A DNA stretch of 64,000 nucleotides. Source: Pedococcus sp. 5OH_020. GTDB lineage: Bacteria > Actinomycetota > Actinomycetes > Actinomycetales > Dermatophilaceae. A program made the translations under genes and the position numbers. The notes under the pieces are model-generated. The model was given only the letters and a program-made list of their open reading frames with translations. It had not been told where the DNA came from and did not search any database. Shown here piece by piece: positions 27,001-35,830 of this stretch. How positions within the stretch are numbered: the stretch's first letter is position 1; the number at the start of each line of letters is the position of its first letter. The stretch spans positions 1 through 64,000 of the forward strand of contig NZ_JAPYZV010000009.1 in the NCBI RefSeq assembly GCF_027812955.1, read 5' to 3'.

Positions 27001-27992
27001 GCAAGGCAAAGACCCTAGTCGTGAGCCCGTCGCACTGGCATGTACCCCTGTACGCGGAGGCAATCGCACAGGCCCACGAGGTGATCGCCGTCAGCGATGC
27101 CGACGAGGCCCGGGCGAGCTCCTTCGCCGAAATGTGGGAAGCCCCCTTGTACTCGTCCTGGCGCGCGATGCTCGACGCGCATGGGAACGCAGAGTTGGCA
27201 TACGTCTTTGCTCCCCATGAAAGCATGCGCGAGATCTGTCTGGCCCTGATCGAGAAGGGCATCCCGCTGGTGGTCGAGAAACCCGCGGGGATCTCGCTCC
27301 AACAGGTGGTCGAGATCAAGGCCGCTGCCCAGGCAGCAGGCGTGGGGGTCGCTGTTCCCCTTGTGCAGCGGGAAGGGCCCACCGACGCCTGGCTCGCGCG
27401 CGCTGGAGCCGCTGTCTACGAAAGCGTCCAGTTCATTGCAGGTCCGCCGGATCGTTACCTCCGGAACGGCAGTCCTTGGATGGTGGACCCCCGACGCGCC
27501 GGCGGAGGCTGCATGATCAACCTGGCCCCGCATTTCGTCGATCTGTTCCTTCGTTCCACTGGGGCCACCGACGTGACGGTCGGGGCGGCGTTGTCATCGA
27601 CCCTGCACGACACCGCCATCGAAGACTTCGCCTCCCTCACCTTGAGCACGAACGATGGTCGCGTCGCAGCCATCCAGGTGGGCTACGCATTCCCTGACTC
27701 GCCGCTGAAGCGTCACTGTGCGTACATGCGGATCGGCGCGAAGGGCACGGCAACCGTGTGGTCGGACGGACAGGCCAGTTTTACGTCAGTCAAGGGAACC
27801 ACGGAGACCTCAGACCTCGACGTGGACAGTGATCCGTTGTACGCCCCCTTCGTCCACCGCGTTGCGGAGGAACTCAGTCAGGGGTTTCCCGGGCTTCCAG
27901 GCATCAGCGACCTCGAGGCCACCATGGCGGTGATATGGGAGGCCTACTCCCTGACGCGAAAGGGGAGCCATGATGCCGACACCTCGCATTGA
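26997..27992 (+). CDS. Gfo/Idh/MocA-family oxidoreductase, atypical loop
   Basis: The 331-residue protein has the EKP motif at residues 94-96 (LVVEKPAGIS) and NLAPHFVDLFLR in the substrate domain. The nucleotide loop is VVSPSHWHVPLY, lacking the standard glycines, as in the protein at 10404-11396. The shared SHWH-PLY segment shows the two are paralogues placed in the two divergent operons. A changed loop may mean altered cofactor preference or a tightly bound cofactor. Its end overlaps the LacI gene start by 23 bases. Confidence 0.82.
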   Translation: MSKAKTLVVSPSHWHVPLYAEAIAQAHEVIAVSDADEARASSFAEMWEAPLYSSWRAMLDAHGNAELAYVFAPHESMREICLALIEKGIPLVVEKPAGISLQQVVEIKAAAQAAGVGVAVPLVQREGPTDAWLARAGAAVYESVQFIAGPPDRYLRNGSPWMVDPRRAGGGCMINLAPHFVDLFLRSTGATDVTVGAALSSTLHDTAIEDFASLTLSTNDGRVAAIQVGYAFPDSPLKRHCAYMRIGAKGTATVWSDGQASFTSVKGTTETSDLDVDSDPLYAPFVHRVAEELSQGFPGLPGISDLEATMAVIWEAYSLTRKGSHDADTSH

Positions 27993-28965
27993 GGACGTGG
28001 CGACCGCTGCTGGTGTTCACAAGTCCACCGTGTCCAGAGCCTTCTCACGGCCAGAGGCCGTGAAGCAGGAGACGCGCGACCACGTGCTGCGCGTGGCAGC
28101 CTCGATGGGTTACACCATGAGCCCCCTAGCCCAGGCACTTCGCACCAAGAGCAGCACGCTCGTGCCGCTCATCGTTCCCGAAATCACCAACCCGTTCTTC
28201 GCAGAACTTGCCAAAGCCATGACCGCCGCCGCAGGCGAACGCGGATATCAGCTCGTGCTGTGCGTGACTGAGAACGACCCTGCTGCAACGGCCGGTTACC
28301 TGCACGCCATGAGGTCGATGTACGCGCCGTTCGGTGTGATCGCACCACTCAAGCAGCTGGATCCGACCGAGTTCGAGTCGTTCGGCTTCGGTAGCCGCCT
28401 CGTCGTCATAGACCGGATGGAGCCCGAGCACAACGTCCCTACTGTGACGGTCGACAACGTCAAGGGTATCCAGCTGGCCTTCGACCACCTTGTCGCTTTG
28501 GGCCACACGTCCATCGCATACATCGCCGGGATCATTGGCACGCACACCGCCGCAGACCGACGGGAGGCCTATCACGCCTTGGCCGCCAGCCACCACATGG
28601 AGTCCCTCGAGTTCAACGAGAGGACGGGGATAGAAGCCGGCCAGCGGGCGGCCGAACAACTCGCCGACATGGAACGGCGACCGTCAGCGGTCATCGCCGC
28701 AAATGATCTGGTCGCCTTTGGACTCATCAGCGCCCTCGGTTCACGAGGGCTATCGGTGCCGAAGGAAGTTTCTGTGGTTGGATTCGACGGTCTGGAGCTC
28801 GGCGCGAGCAGCAATCCACCGTTGACCTCAGTACGCCAGCCAATCACGGAAATGGGGCGCATCGCGATTGAGCTTGCCGAGCGGTCAGCCGAGACAGGCC
28901 AGATTGAACACGTGGCCCTGCAACCACGACTCTTGATTCGCTCATCGACGGGGTTGGCTCGTTGA
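27970..28965 (+). CDS. LacI-family transcriptional regulator
   Basis: The 331-residue regulator has a typical LacI headpiece (IEDVATAAGVHKSTVSRAFS, then a hinge with AQALRTKSSTLV) and a periplasmic-binding-protein-like effector domain with SAVIAANDLVAFGLISAL and SVVGFDGLELG. It should repress sugar genes until an effector binds. AGGGGAG precedes the ATG pair. Two sites matching the LacI consensus lie at the operon promoter and upstream of the aldolase gene, so autoregulation and control of both arms are likely. The assignment of these sites to this protein is inferred. Confidence 0.92.
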   Translation: MMPTPRIEDVATAAGVHKSTVSRAFSRPEAVKQETRDHVLRVAASMGYTMSPLAQALRTKSSTLVPLIVPEITNPFFAELAKAMTAAAGERGYQLVLCVTENDPAATAGYLHAMRSMYAPFGVIAPLKQLDPTEFESFGFGSRLVVIDRMEPEHNVPTVTVDNVKGIQLAFDHLVALGHTSIAYIAGIIGTHTAADRREAYHALAASHHMESLEFNERTGIEAGQRAAEQLADMERRPSAVIAANDLVAFGLISALGSRGLSVPKEVSVVGFDGLELGASSNPPLTSVRQPITEMGRIAIELAERSAETGQIEHVALQPRLLIRSSTGLAR

Positions 28966-29513
28966 GCACGCGACGACTTCCTGGGCTGATGCATGTGGAC
29001 CATGCGGCGTTCACCGTGCCCGACCTCGACGAGGCCGTCGACTTCTTCGTCGAAGTCCTAGGAGCCGAGGAGCTGTACAGGTCGCGTCGGGGCCCCGATG
29101 CGTCGGCCATGCCCGTGAACTTCGAGGTGCCGATGGACGCAGCGCTCGAACTGAGCATGCTTCGGCTCCCACCCAACCTCAACATCGAGTTGTTCCAATG
29201 GCGAACCTCAGACCAGAGAACTGAACACCCTCGACACAGCGACCGGGGCGGGCACCATCTGTGCTTCGCGGTCGAGGACGTGGATGAAGCGATTGCCCAT
29301 CTGAGCCGCGTTCCGGGTGTCCGAATCCTGGGCGAGCGCAAGGAGGTCGGCCGCGATAGCCCCACTGTCGCAGGTAATCGTTGGACGTACTTCGTGACGC
29401 CATGGGGACTGCTCATGGAGCTGGTGGACCGCTCCCGGGTGCAGAACCCACCGAACTTCGTCGGACCGGCGGATTGGCGCCGTTCCGCAGACAGGAGCAG
29501 TACCCAACCATGA
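28962..29513 (+). CDS. VOC-family metalloprotein
   Basis: The 183-residue protein is a VOC-fold enzyme: likely metal ligands are HVDHAAFTV, a glutamate in LNIELFQW, HHLCFAVEDV and LLMELVDRS. The TTG start at 28962 overlaps the LacI stop; an ATG at 28989 just before the first VOC strand is the alternative. It lies within a run of sugar-modifying enzymes and overlaps the next gene by ATGA. It may act as an epimerase or a lyase on a keto-sugar. A second VOC protein is encoded in the minus-strand arm. Confidence 0.8.
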   Translation: MSTRRLPGLMHVDHAAFTVPDLDEAVDFFVEVLGAEELYRSRRGPDASAMPVNFEVPMDAALELSMLRLPPNLNIELFQWRTSDQRTEHPRHSDRGGHHLCFAVEDVDEAIAHLSRVPGVRILGERKEVGRDSPTVAGNRWTYFVTPWGLLMELVDRSRVQNPPNFVGPADWRRSADRSSTQP

Positions 29514-30403
29514 TTATCGCCGGACACACCCTAGGCACTCCCGGCTATGAGCTCGACCAAGCGTTACGCCTTTTCAAGACCGCAGGCTTGGATGCCGCGG
29601 AGGTGATCTACCAGGACGACTACGCGGCGGCCATCAGGCCGTTCGACATCAAGTCGGCCAAGCAGGCCGCTGCCAGTGCCTCGGCCGAGGGGATGCCCAT
29701 CGTTGGCCTGACGCCCTACACCACGAGCATCAACGATGTGGACCCCAAACATTGGCAAGAAGGTGTCGATGAGTTCCGAGCATGCATCGAGGCTGCGCAG
29801 GAAGTCGGGGCCCGCAAGATTCGCGTGTATGCGGGAAGCTGGCATCCTGGCGACGCCGACCAGGCCGCTCACTGGGAGCAGCTGCGCACAGCGCTACAGG
29901 TCCTTGCCAATGATGCGGCAGCCGCGGGCGTGATTCTGTGCGTGGAGAACCACTTCGGCACCATGACGCAGACCGCGGCCGACACAGCACGGCTTGTGCG
30001 GGAGGTCGGCTCCCCAGCCGTGCGAGTCCTGTACGACCAAGCCAACCTCACCTTCACGCACGATGAGGCTTGGACGGAAGCCTTCGAGATCCAAGGCGAC
30101 CTGGTCGGCCACGTGCACGTCAAGGACCTGGTCTTCAAGGATCCCGACGCACCATTCCGAGCCTCCGACACGGCGCGGGTCAAAGCCGAAGAACGCGCCG
30201 TCATGTCTCGCGTGGTGGGCACGGGTGTGCTTCCTTGGACCGACATCCTTCGCGAACTCGTGCGCCGCGGATACGACGACGTGCTCACTCTCGAGTACGA
30301 GTACCGATGGCACCCGCAGGACCTCCCGGAGCCTGCCGTCGGCTTCGCGGAGTCCGCCCGGGCCGTGCGGACCATGCTTGCCTCGATCGAGCAGACTCAG
30401 TGA
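29510..30403 (+). CDS. xylose-isomerase-like TIM-barrel sugar isomerase/epimerase
   Basis: The 297-residue TIM barrel has the metal ligands usual for this family, visible as the glutamate in ILCVENHFG, aspartate in VLYDQANL, histidine in VGHVHVKD and glutamate in VLTLEYEYRW. Members interconvert ketoses, or eliminate aglycones from 3-keto glycosides. It is coupled on both sides (ATGA with the VOC gene, GTGA with the next Gfo/Idh gene). The tight pairing with oxidoreductases is reminiscent of oxidative deglycosylation modules, but the beta-subunit partner of known C-glycoside systems was not seen. Confidence 0.85.
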   Translation: MIIAGHTLGTPGYELDQALRLFKTAGLDAAEVIYQDDYAAAIRPFDIKSAKQAAASASAEGMPIVGLTPYTTSINDVDPKHWQEGVDEFRACIEAAQEVGARKIRVYAGSWHPGDADQAAHWEQLRTALQVLANDAAAAGVILCVENHFGTMTQTAADTARLVREVGSPAVRVLYDQANLTFTHDEAWTEAFEIQGDLVGHVHVKDLVFKDPDAPFRASDTARVKAEERAVMSRVVGTGVLPWTDILRELVRRGYDDVLTLEYEYRWHPQDLPEPAVGFAESARAVRTMLASIEQTQ

Positions 30404-31386
30404 CGGGCAAGGCCCTCCGGATCGGGGTAGCGGGCGCTGGAAACATCGCCAGCATCGCCCAGCTCCCGACGCTCGTGCATCGCGATGACGTCGAGCTTCG
30501 CGCGCTCGTCACCCGGCGTTCCGATCCGCAACCGTTGCTCCGTCGCTGGGGATTGCGAGCTGCCTATCCGACCATGGATGAGATGCTCGCCGCCGAAGAG
30601 CTCGACGCAGTCTTTGTTCTCACCCCTCGGTCGGAACACGTGAACGGGACGCGCGCCGCACTGGCTGCCGGCGTCGACGTGTTTTGTGAGAAGCCTCTGG
30701 CGACCAGTGCCGATGACGCGCAAGCCCTCGCCGACGAGGCAGAGCGCGGCGGACGGATCCTTATGGTGGGCTTCAACCGCCGCTTTGCGCCGGTCTATGA
30801 GGCTGGTCGGGCTGCCTTCTCCGCTGGCGGTGCCAGTTTCTGCGTTGCGCAGAAGAACCGAGCGGGATCTGAGTATCGCGCCACGTTCGAGAACGCCATC
30901 CACATGGTCGATCTTCTCCGCTGGTACTGCGCTGGCGAGCCCGCTGACGTCACTGCCTATGCGGCCGGTAGTGACCCGTGGCAGGAAGACGGCGTCAGCG
31001 CTCTGATTCGCTTTGACAACGGCAACACGGGCGTGCTCATGGCAGCTCGAAACGCAGGCGCCTGGAGCGAGAAGCTCGATGCTTACGGGGAAGGCGTCAC
31101 AACGACGATCACTGCACCAGATCACGTCGCAGTCACCCGCGACAACACGACCACGGTTCGTGAGATGTCACCGGAGGCGTTTGGGTGGGCCACTGCGACC
31201 CAGACGTTCGGCTTCGCGGCTGCCGTCCACCATTTCCTCGACCGCGTTCGGGACCGCCAGGAGCCCCTGACTTCCGGATCGGAAGCCGCGAAGACCCAAC
31301 TGCTTCTCGAGAGGATCCTGTCCTCCGCCGGACTTCCCACGGAGGAGCAGGAAGGCCGGATCTGGTCCAGTCATGCCAAGAAGTAG
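30400..31386 (+). CDS. Gfo/Idh/MocA-family oxidoreductase
   Basis: This 328-residue enzyme has a regular Rossmann motif (GVAGAGNIASIAQ), the EKP motif in DVFCEKPLATS and a substrate domain with FENAIHMVDLLRW. The GTG start overlaps the isomerase stop; the longer open frame upstream is antisense-like noise over the previous gene. It is more typical of the family than the SHWH-type paralogues. It would oxidise a glycoside or sugar, providing the keto-sugar for the isomerase. Confidence 0.85.
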   Translation: MTGKALRIGVAGAGNIASIAQLPTLVHRDDVELRALVTRRSDPQPLLRRWGLRAAYPTMDEMLAAEELDAVFVLTPRSEHVNGTRAALAAGVDVFCEKPLATSADDAQALADEAERGGRILMVGFNRRFAPVYEAGRAAFSAGGASFCVAQKNRAGSEYRATFENAIHMVDLLRWYCAGEPADVTAYAAGSDPWQEDGVSALIRFDNGNTGVLMAARNAGAWSEKLDAYGEGVTTTITAPDHVAVTRDNTTTVREMSPEAFGWATATQTFGFAAAVHHFLDRVRDRQEPLTSGSEAAKTQLLLERILSSAGLPTEEQEGRIWSSHAKK

Positions 31387-31402
31387 CGTCTGAGAGGCCT
31401 CA

Positions 31403-32164
31403 ATGTTATCTGTTCAAGACCAGGTGGTGCTCGTCACCGGTGCCAACGGTGGCATCGGCGCCTCCGTGCTCACCGCGTTCGTCGAATCCGGTGCCACCGT
31501 CCTCGGATCGGATAGGGGCCCCAGAAGACTGGAGCTTGGCGCCGGGTATTTCGACCTGGACATCACCGATGAGGCTGCCACGGCCCAAGTTGTGGCAGAC
31601 GTCGTCTCGACGTACGGCCGAATCGACGCTCTCGTCCATGCGGCCGGCATCCTCGGGCAAACGGCTGATCCGCTGAGGACCAGCACTGGCGAGTTCGAGC
31701 GCATCATGACGGTCAACGCCAGCGGCACGTTCACCATCGTCCGCGAAACCGCACGCGCCATGCTGGACCGGGACACCAAGGGCACGATGCTGCTCTTCTC
31801 ATCCGTAGCGGCGAAGGAGGGCCGGCGTACGTACCTGCCCTACAACGCGAGCAAGATCGCCGTGCTGCACATCATGTGGTCCATGGCGCAGATCTTGGGG
31901 CCAGCAGGCATCTCGGTTAATGCCATCACCCCCGGGCCCGTAGACACCAGTATGTGGGCTCAATTCGCCGAAGGTGTGGGCGTCGACGCCGACGGTGCCA
32001 GTCAGGCGCGAAAGGAGCGTGCCGCTCAACTGCCAATGCAACGGTTCGCCCAGCCCGACGAGGTCTCGAACGCTGCGCTGTTCCTCACGAACCCGCAGAA
32101 CCGATACATCACGGGCGTAAGTCTTGACGTTGCTGGAGGAGCCCACTTGGGGATGGGCTCGTGA
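31403..32164 (+). CDS. short-chain dehydrogenase/reductase
   Basis: The 253-residue SDR has TGANGGIGAS for cofactor binding, the catalytic serine in FSSVAAKEGR and the pair YNASK. GAGAGG lies upstream of the ATG. Its stop overlaps the GTG of the CocE-like gene. The similarity of its active-site segment to the SDR at 11430-12245 suggests related substrates, such as an aldose and a keto-deoxy acid. Confidence 0.87.
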   Translation: MLSVQDQVVLVTGANGGIGASVLTAFVESGATVLGSDRGPRRLELGAGYFDLDITDEAATAQVVADVVSTYGRIDALVHAAGILGQTADPLRTSTGEFERIMTVNASGTFTIVRETARAMLDRDTKGTMLLFSSVAAKEGRRTYLPYNASKIAVLHIMWSMAQILGPAGISVNAITPGPVDTSMWAQFAEGVGVDADGASQARKERAAQLPMQRFAQPDEVSNAALFLTNPQNRYITGVSLDVAGGAHLGMGS

Positions 32165-33945
32165 CCACCCCGGACGCGGCTGGCCCTCGCGAACCTCACA
32201 CCATGCTGGGGGCCGCGCGGACTGCGACTCAACAGGATTCGTGGCGCTCCGTACATGAGGTGATCCTTGATTTCGACGTGCCGGCGACCATGCGCGACGG
32301 CGTGACTCTTCGTGCCGACATCTACAGGCCGGCAACCGAAGGTCGTCGCCCCGTTCTGTTGACCCGTCTGCCGTATGGCAAGAACACCCCTAAGTTCATC
32401 GCCATGCTCGACCCCATCGGTGCGGCACGCCGTGGATTCGTCGTCGTTGTTCAGGACACACGAGGACGCTTCGCCTCCGACGGTGACTGGGAACCGTGGA
32501 CGTCCGAAGGCAATGACGGCTACGACACCGTCCGCTGGGCGGCTGACCTGCCTCATTCGAACGGGTCCGTCGGCATGTTCGGCACTAGCTACTTCGCCTA
32601 CACCCAGTGGATGGCCGCTCTCGCCCAGCCACCTGAGCTGAAGGCCATCTCACCAAGAATGGTGTTCTCCGACCCCAGGGATGGTCTTTTCGCCCGGGGC
32701 GGGGCGTACGAGCTCGGGAACGCGGTCTCGTGGGCCCTCGCACAGGGGTTCGATCTTCTTGCTCGCCGCCACGTAGGCGATCCGGCGGCGCTTGACCAAG
32801 CACTCGCGAGCCTGGTGGCCGACGTGGACGCGGTTGCTCACGCGGCGTACTGGGAGCTGCCGACTGGGCAGCATCCAGTGTTTGATCGTCACGATATCCC
32901 CGAGCTCGGTTCCCAGCGTTCGCCCCACGAGCCGGTCCGGCGGCAAGTTTGCACCCTCGCCGGAAGGCAGGCGGAAGTCGACCTCCCCACACTGCACACG
33001 GGCGCCTGGTACGACATCTTCTGTCAGGGCACCCTCGACAACTTCACCGCATCGCGGGCGGCTGGCCGACCCGCGACGCTGATCATGGGGCCATGGTCCC
33101 ACTCCAACACGACCGGCCAGGTGGGGGACGTCAACTTCGGGACGGGAGCGGCCATTGATGTCATGGGCTTCCGCGGCCGATTGGCAGATCTCGAGCTGGA
33201 CTGGCTCTCACAATGGCTCGCTCCAGAGGTCGCAAGACAGACACGCCGCGCAGCACTCCCGCCGGTCCTCCTGTTCGTCATGGGCACGAACCATTGGCGG
33301 GCAGAGCATGAATGGCCGCTGTCGCGCGCCGTCGACACAAGCTTGTATCTACGCGCCGAAGGCCGCCTCGACTACGAGGCCCCCAGCGCCGACGAGGACC
33401 CTGACTCATTCACCTACGACCCCGCGGATCCCGTGGCGACGGTTGGTGGGGCACTGTCGATGTCCAGCGAGTTCGAAGCCGGCCCCAAGGACCAGACCTC
33501 TACCGAGGCTCGGGCTGACGTGCTGACCTACACGAGCGCTCCCCTCCTCGCGGACATCGAGGTCACGGGGCGCATCCTGGCGCACTTGACCGTCGCGACC
33601 GATGCGCCCACCACCGACTGGGTCGTCAGACTTTGTGACGTCGACGCGGATGGCGTCTCCTTGAACATCGTGGACGGCATAGTCCGGTCCTCGGTGTCTC
33701 CAGACGAATTCACGCACCAGACGGTCGACCTGTGGTCCACAAGCTACGTCTTTCGCCCCGGCCACCGGATCCGCGTGCAGATCACGTCCAGCAATTTCCC
33801 GCGATGGGATCGCAACCTCAACACCGGCGAGCCGACCGAAGTCGGTATCCGCTCGCGCCTTGCACGACAGCAGGTCGCCCATGACGCACACCGTCTGTCT
33901 CGCGTGGTCCTCCCGGTCATCCCCGCCTCCACGGCGGGCGCGTAA
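32161..33945 (+). CDS. CocE/NonD-family hydrolase
   Basis: The 594-residue protein has the S15/CocE catalytic domain with DIYRPATEG near the start, the oxyanion-tyrosine region RLPYGKN, nucleophile Ser143 in MFGTSYFAY, the acid region GAWYDIFCQG and histidine in IMGPWSHSN. A C-terminal jelly-roll domain follows with the typical ending FRPGHRIRVQITSSNFPRW. Such enzymes hydrolyse esters or amides. Within this operon it might remove an acyl group from the sugar or open a lactone. No signal peptide is visible, so it is cytoplasmic. Confidence 0.88.
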   Translation: MTTPDAAGPREPHTMLGAARTATQQDSWRSVHEVILDFDVPATMRDGVTLRADIYRPATEGRRPVLLTRLPYGKNTPKFIAMLDPIGAARRGFVVVVQDTRGRFASDGDWEPWTSEGNDGYDTVRWAADLPHSNGSVGMFGTSYFAYTQWMAALAQPPELKAISPRMVFSDPRDGLFARGGAYELGNAVSWALAQGFDLLARRHVGDPAALDQALASLVADVDAVAHAAYWELPTGQHPVFDRHDIPELGSQRSPHEPVRRQVCTLAGRQAEVDLPTLHTGAWYDIFCQGTLDNFTASRAAGRPATLIMGPWSHSNTTGQVGDVNFGTGAAIDVMGFRGRLADLELDWLSQWLAPEVARQTRRAALPPVLLFVMGTNHWRAEHEWPLSRAVDTSLYLRAEGRLDYEAPSADEDPDSFTYDPADPVATVGGALSMSSEFEAGPKDQTSTEARADVLTYTSAPLLADIEVTGRILAHLTVATDAPTTDWVVRLCDVDADGVSLNIVDGIVRSSVSPDEFTHQTVDLWSTSYVFRPGHRIRVQITSSNFPRWDRNLNTGEPTEVGIRSRLARQQVAHDAHRLSRVVLPVIPASTAGA

Positions 33946-33947
33946 GA

Positions 33948-34631
33948 GTGGACAACAATGACGCCTGGCCCGTTGGCCGTGAACTCGTCGACTTGAGCCA
34001 GCCAATCGAAAACGGGATGTTCCACAGTCCCAGGTACCCCGCGCCCACTATCACGAAGCTCAGCTCAATTGACACCGACGGCATGAGCATCACCCACGCG
34101 TCCTTCCATGCGCATACCGGTACGCACGTCGACGCCCCGTCGCACTTCGTGCCGGGCGGCGAATCCATCACCGAGGTTTCGCTTGACCGATTCGTCGGCG
34201 ACGGCATCGTCGTCTCTGTCCACCGGCAAGCGGGCGAGGAAATCCCAGCCTTCGATGTGGCCCCACAGGTGGAAGCCTTCGGACCAGACGCCATGGTGTG
34301 TCTCCACTCGGGATGGGACAGCAGGTACGGCACGGCCACCGAGTACGAGCAGTTTCCCTTCTTGTCTCTCGACCTAGCCCATGCCTTGGTCGGCCTGCGG
34401 GTGCGCATGCTGGCGCTGGACACTCCCTCGCCGGACATGCCGGACGGATCCCGTCCAGAGTACTTCGACTGGCCAGTCCACAGGATTCTCATGGAGGGGG
34501 GCGTCCTGATCACTGAGCAACTGACGGGCTTGGACCTGATCCGCGGTCGACGGTTCCGCCTGTACGCGCTGCCCATCGCCCTGGCCGGCAGCGACGGCGC
34601 CCCCGCACGAGTGGTCGCGGAGCTTCATTAG
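33948..34631 (+). CDS. cyclase-family (KynB-like) metal hydrolase
   Basis: The 227-residue protein has the conserved HTGTHVDAPSHF metal-binding motif and DLSQPIENGM start of the cyclase/kynurenine formamidase family. These enzymes hydrolyse amides, lactones or cyclic carbonyl compounds with a divalent metal. The GTG start is two bases after the CocE-like stop codon. A lactonase role for aldonolactones produced by the dehydrogenases is plausible, but no sequence feature proves it. Confidence 0.85.
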   Translation: MDNNDAWPVGRELVDLSQPIENGMFHSPRYPAPTITKLSSIDTDGMSITHASFHAHTGTHVDAPSHFVPGGESITEVSLDRFVGDGIVVSVHRQAGEEIPAFDVAPQVEAFGPDAMVCLHSGWDSRYGTATEYEQFPFLSLDLAHALVGLRVRMLALDTPSPDMPDGSRPEYFDWPVHRILMEGGVLITEQLTGLDLIRGRRFRLYALPIALAGSDGAPARVVAELH

Positions 34632-34696
34632 GTCGACCGCCGCTTCCTTACATGAACAGAAGGCCCATGCGGGATCGATCGAAGAGGAGAAGTTTG

Positions 34697-35740
34697 ATGG
34701 AATACCGACTGCTCGGCAACACCGGCGTCAAGGTGAGTGCGCGTTCGCTCGGGACCATGATGTTCGGGCACGGCAACACTGATGAGGAGTCCTGCAAGAG
34801 GATCCTCGATCAAGCACTCGATGTCGGTATCAATCTCATCGACACCGCGGACCACTATGCTGACGGGCGATCTGAGGAGATTGTTGGCCGCGCGCTAGGC
34901 ACTCGACGAAACGACGTTATTCTCTCGTCGAAGGTCCACTTTCCCGTCGGTGAAGGTGCGATCAACAACTCCGGCAACTCCCGCTATTGGATATTCAAGG
35001 CAGTCGAGGGAAGCTTGCGCCGCTTGGGTGTCGACCACATCGACCTCCTTCACATCCATCGCCCTGACTTTGACACTGATATCTCTGAGACGTTGCGCGC
35101 TCTTACTGACATCGTCCGGCAAGGTAAGGTCCGCTACATCGCGAGCTCGACCTTTCCAGCGTTTCACGTAAACGAATGCTCTTGGTTGTCTGAGCAACGC
35201 GGCCTCGAGCGGTTCGTGTCGGAGCAGCTGCCGTACTCCATTCTGGTCCGGCACAACGAACGAGACGTTTTCAAGGTGCTCATGCAAAAGGGGATGGGCG
35301 CGATCACCTACAGCCCTCTTGGTGGCGGCTGGCTAACTGGAAAGTACAAGCGTGGTGTTCCTGCGCCCGCCGACGCAAGGGCCAACACCCTCCCAGTAAC
35401 GGCAGCGCGTTTCGATCCGTCCGTTGCCGAGAACCAGCGCAAATTCGACGTCATCGACAAACTCAACGTCGTCGCCGCCGAGGCAGGCTTGTCACTCGCC
35501 AACCTGGCCATTGCCTTCGCCGCCGAGCATCCGGCCGTCTCGTCTGTGCTGATTGGGCCGAGAACCGAAGAACAAATGACCAGTTTGCTCGAAAGTATCG
35601 ACCTCCGCCTGGACGCCTCCACGCTGGACGCCATCGATGGTTGCGTCCGACCAGGAGAGACGCTAAATCCTCTTGACCGTGCCTGGCAGCCGCCATGGCT
35701 GGCCCCCCAAGCAAGGCGCCGCCCCGCTCCGCAAGCGTAA
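34697..35740 (+). CDS. aldo/keto reductase
   Basis: The 347-residue TIM-barrel NADPH enzyme has the family's catalytic set: DTADHYADG with Asp and Tyr, lysine in VILSSKVHF and histidine in HIDLLHIHRP. The start MEYRLLGNTG is chosen because GAGGAGAAG lies just upstream. Members reduce aldehydes or oxidise sugars such as L-rhamnose or L-fucose. It is the last intact gene of the plus-strand operon. The rhamnosidase remnant just downstream makes a deoxy-sugar an attractive substrate. Confidence 0.88.
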   Translation: MEYRLLGNTGVKVSARSLGTMMFGHGNTDEESCKRILDQALDVGINLIDTADHYADGRSEEIVGRALGTRRNDVILSSKVHFPVGEGAINNSGNSRYWIFKAVEGSLRRLGVDHIDLLHIHRPDFDTDISETLRALTDIVRQGKVRYIASSTFPAFHVNECSWLSEQRGLERFVSEQLPYSILVRHNERDVFKVLMQKGMGAITYSPLGGGWLTGKYKRGVPAPADARANTLPVTAARFDPSVAENQRKFDVIDKLNVVAAEAGLSLANLAIAFAAEHPAVSSVLIGPRTEEQMTSLLESIDLRLDASTLDAIDGCVRPGETLNPLDRAWQPPWLAPQARRRPAPQA

Positions 35741-35830
35741 CGCGGCTCGGGGCCTGGGCTGGAAAGGCGCCGTCAGCTACCTTCCGGTACAGCGGCCGCC
35801 TCGCCGGGGGTGAAGCAGGGAGGCAGCACC

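Noticed and set aside
29510-31386. Canonical C-glycoside deglycosidase operon
   Set aside because: The oxidoreductase and TIM-barrel parts fit, but no DUF6379-type beta subunit was found; retained only as a weaker functional idea.
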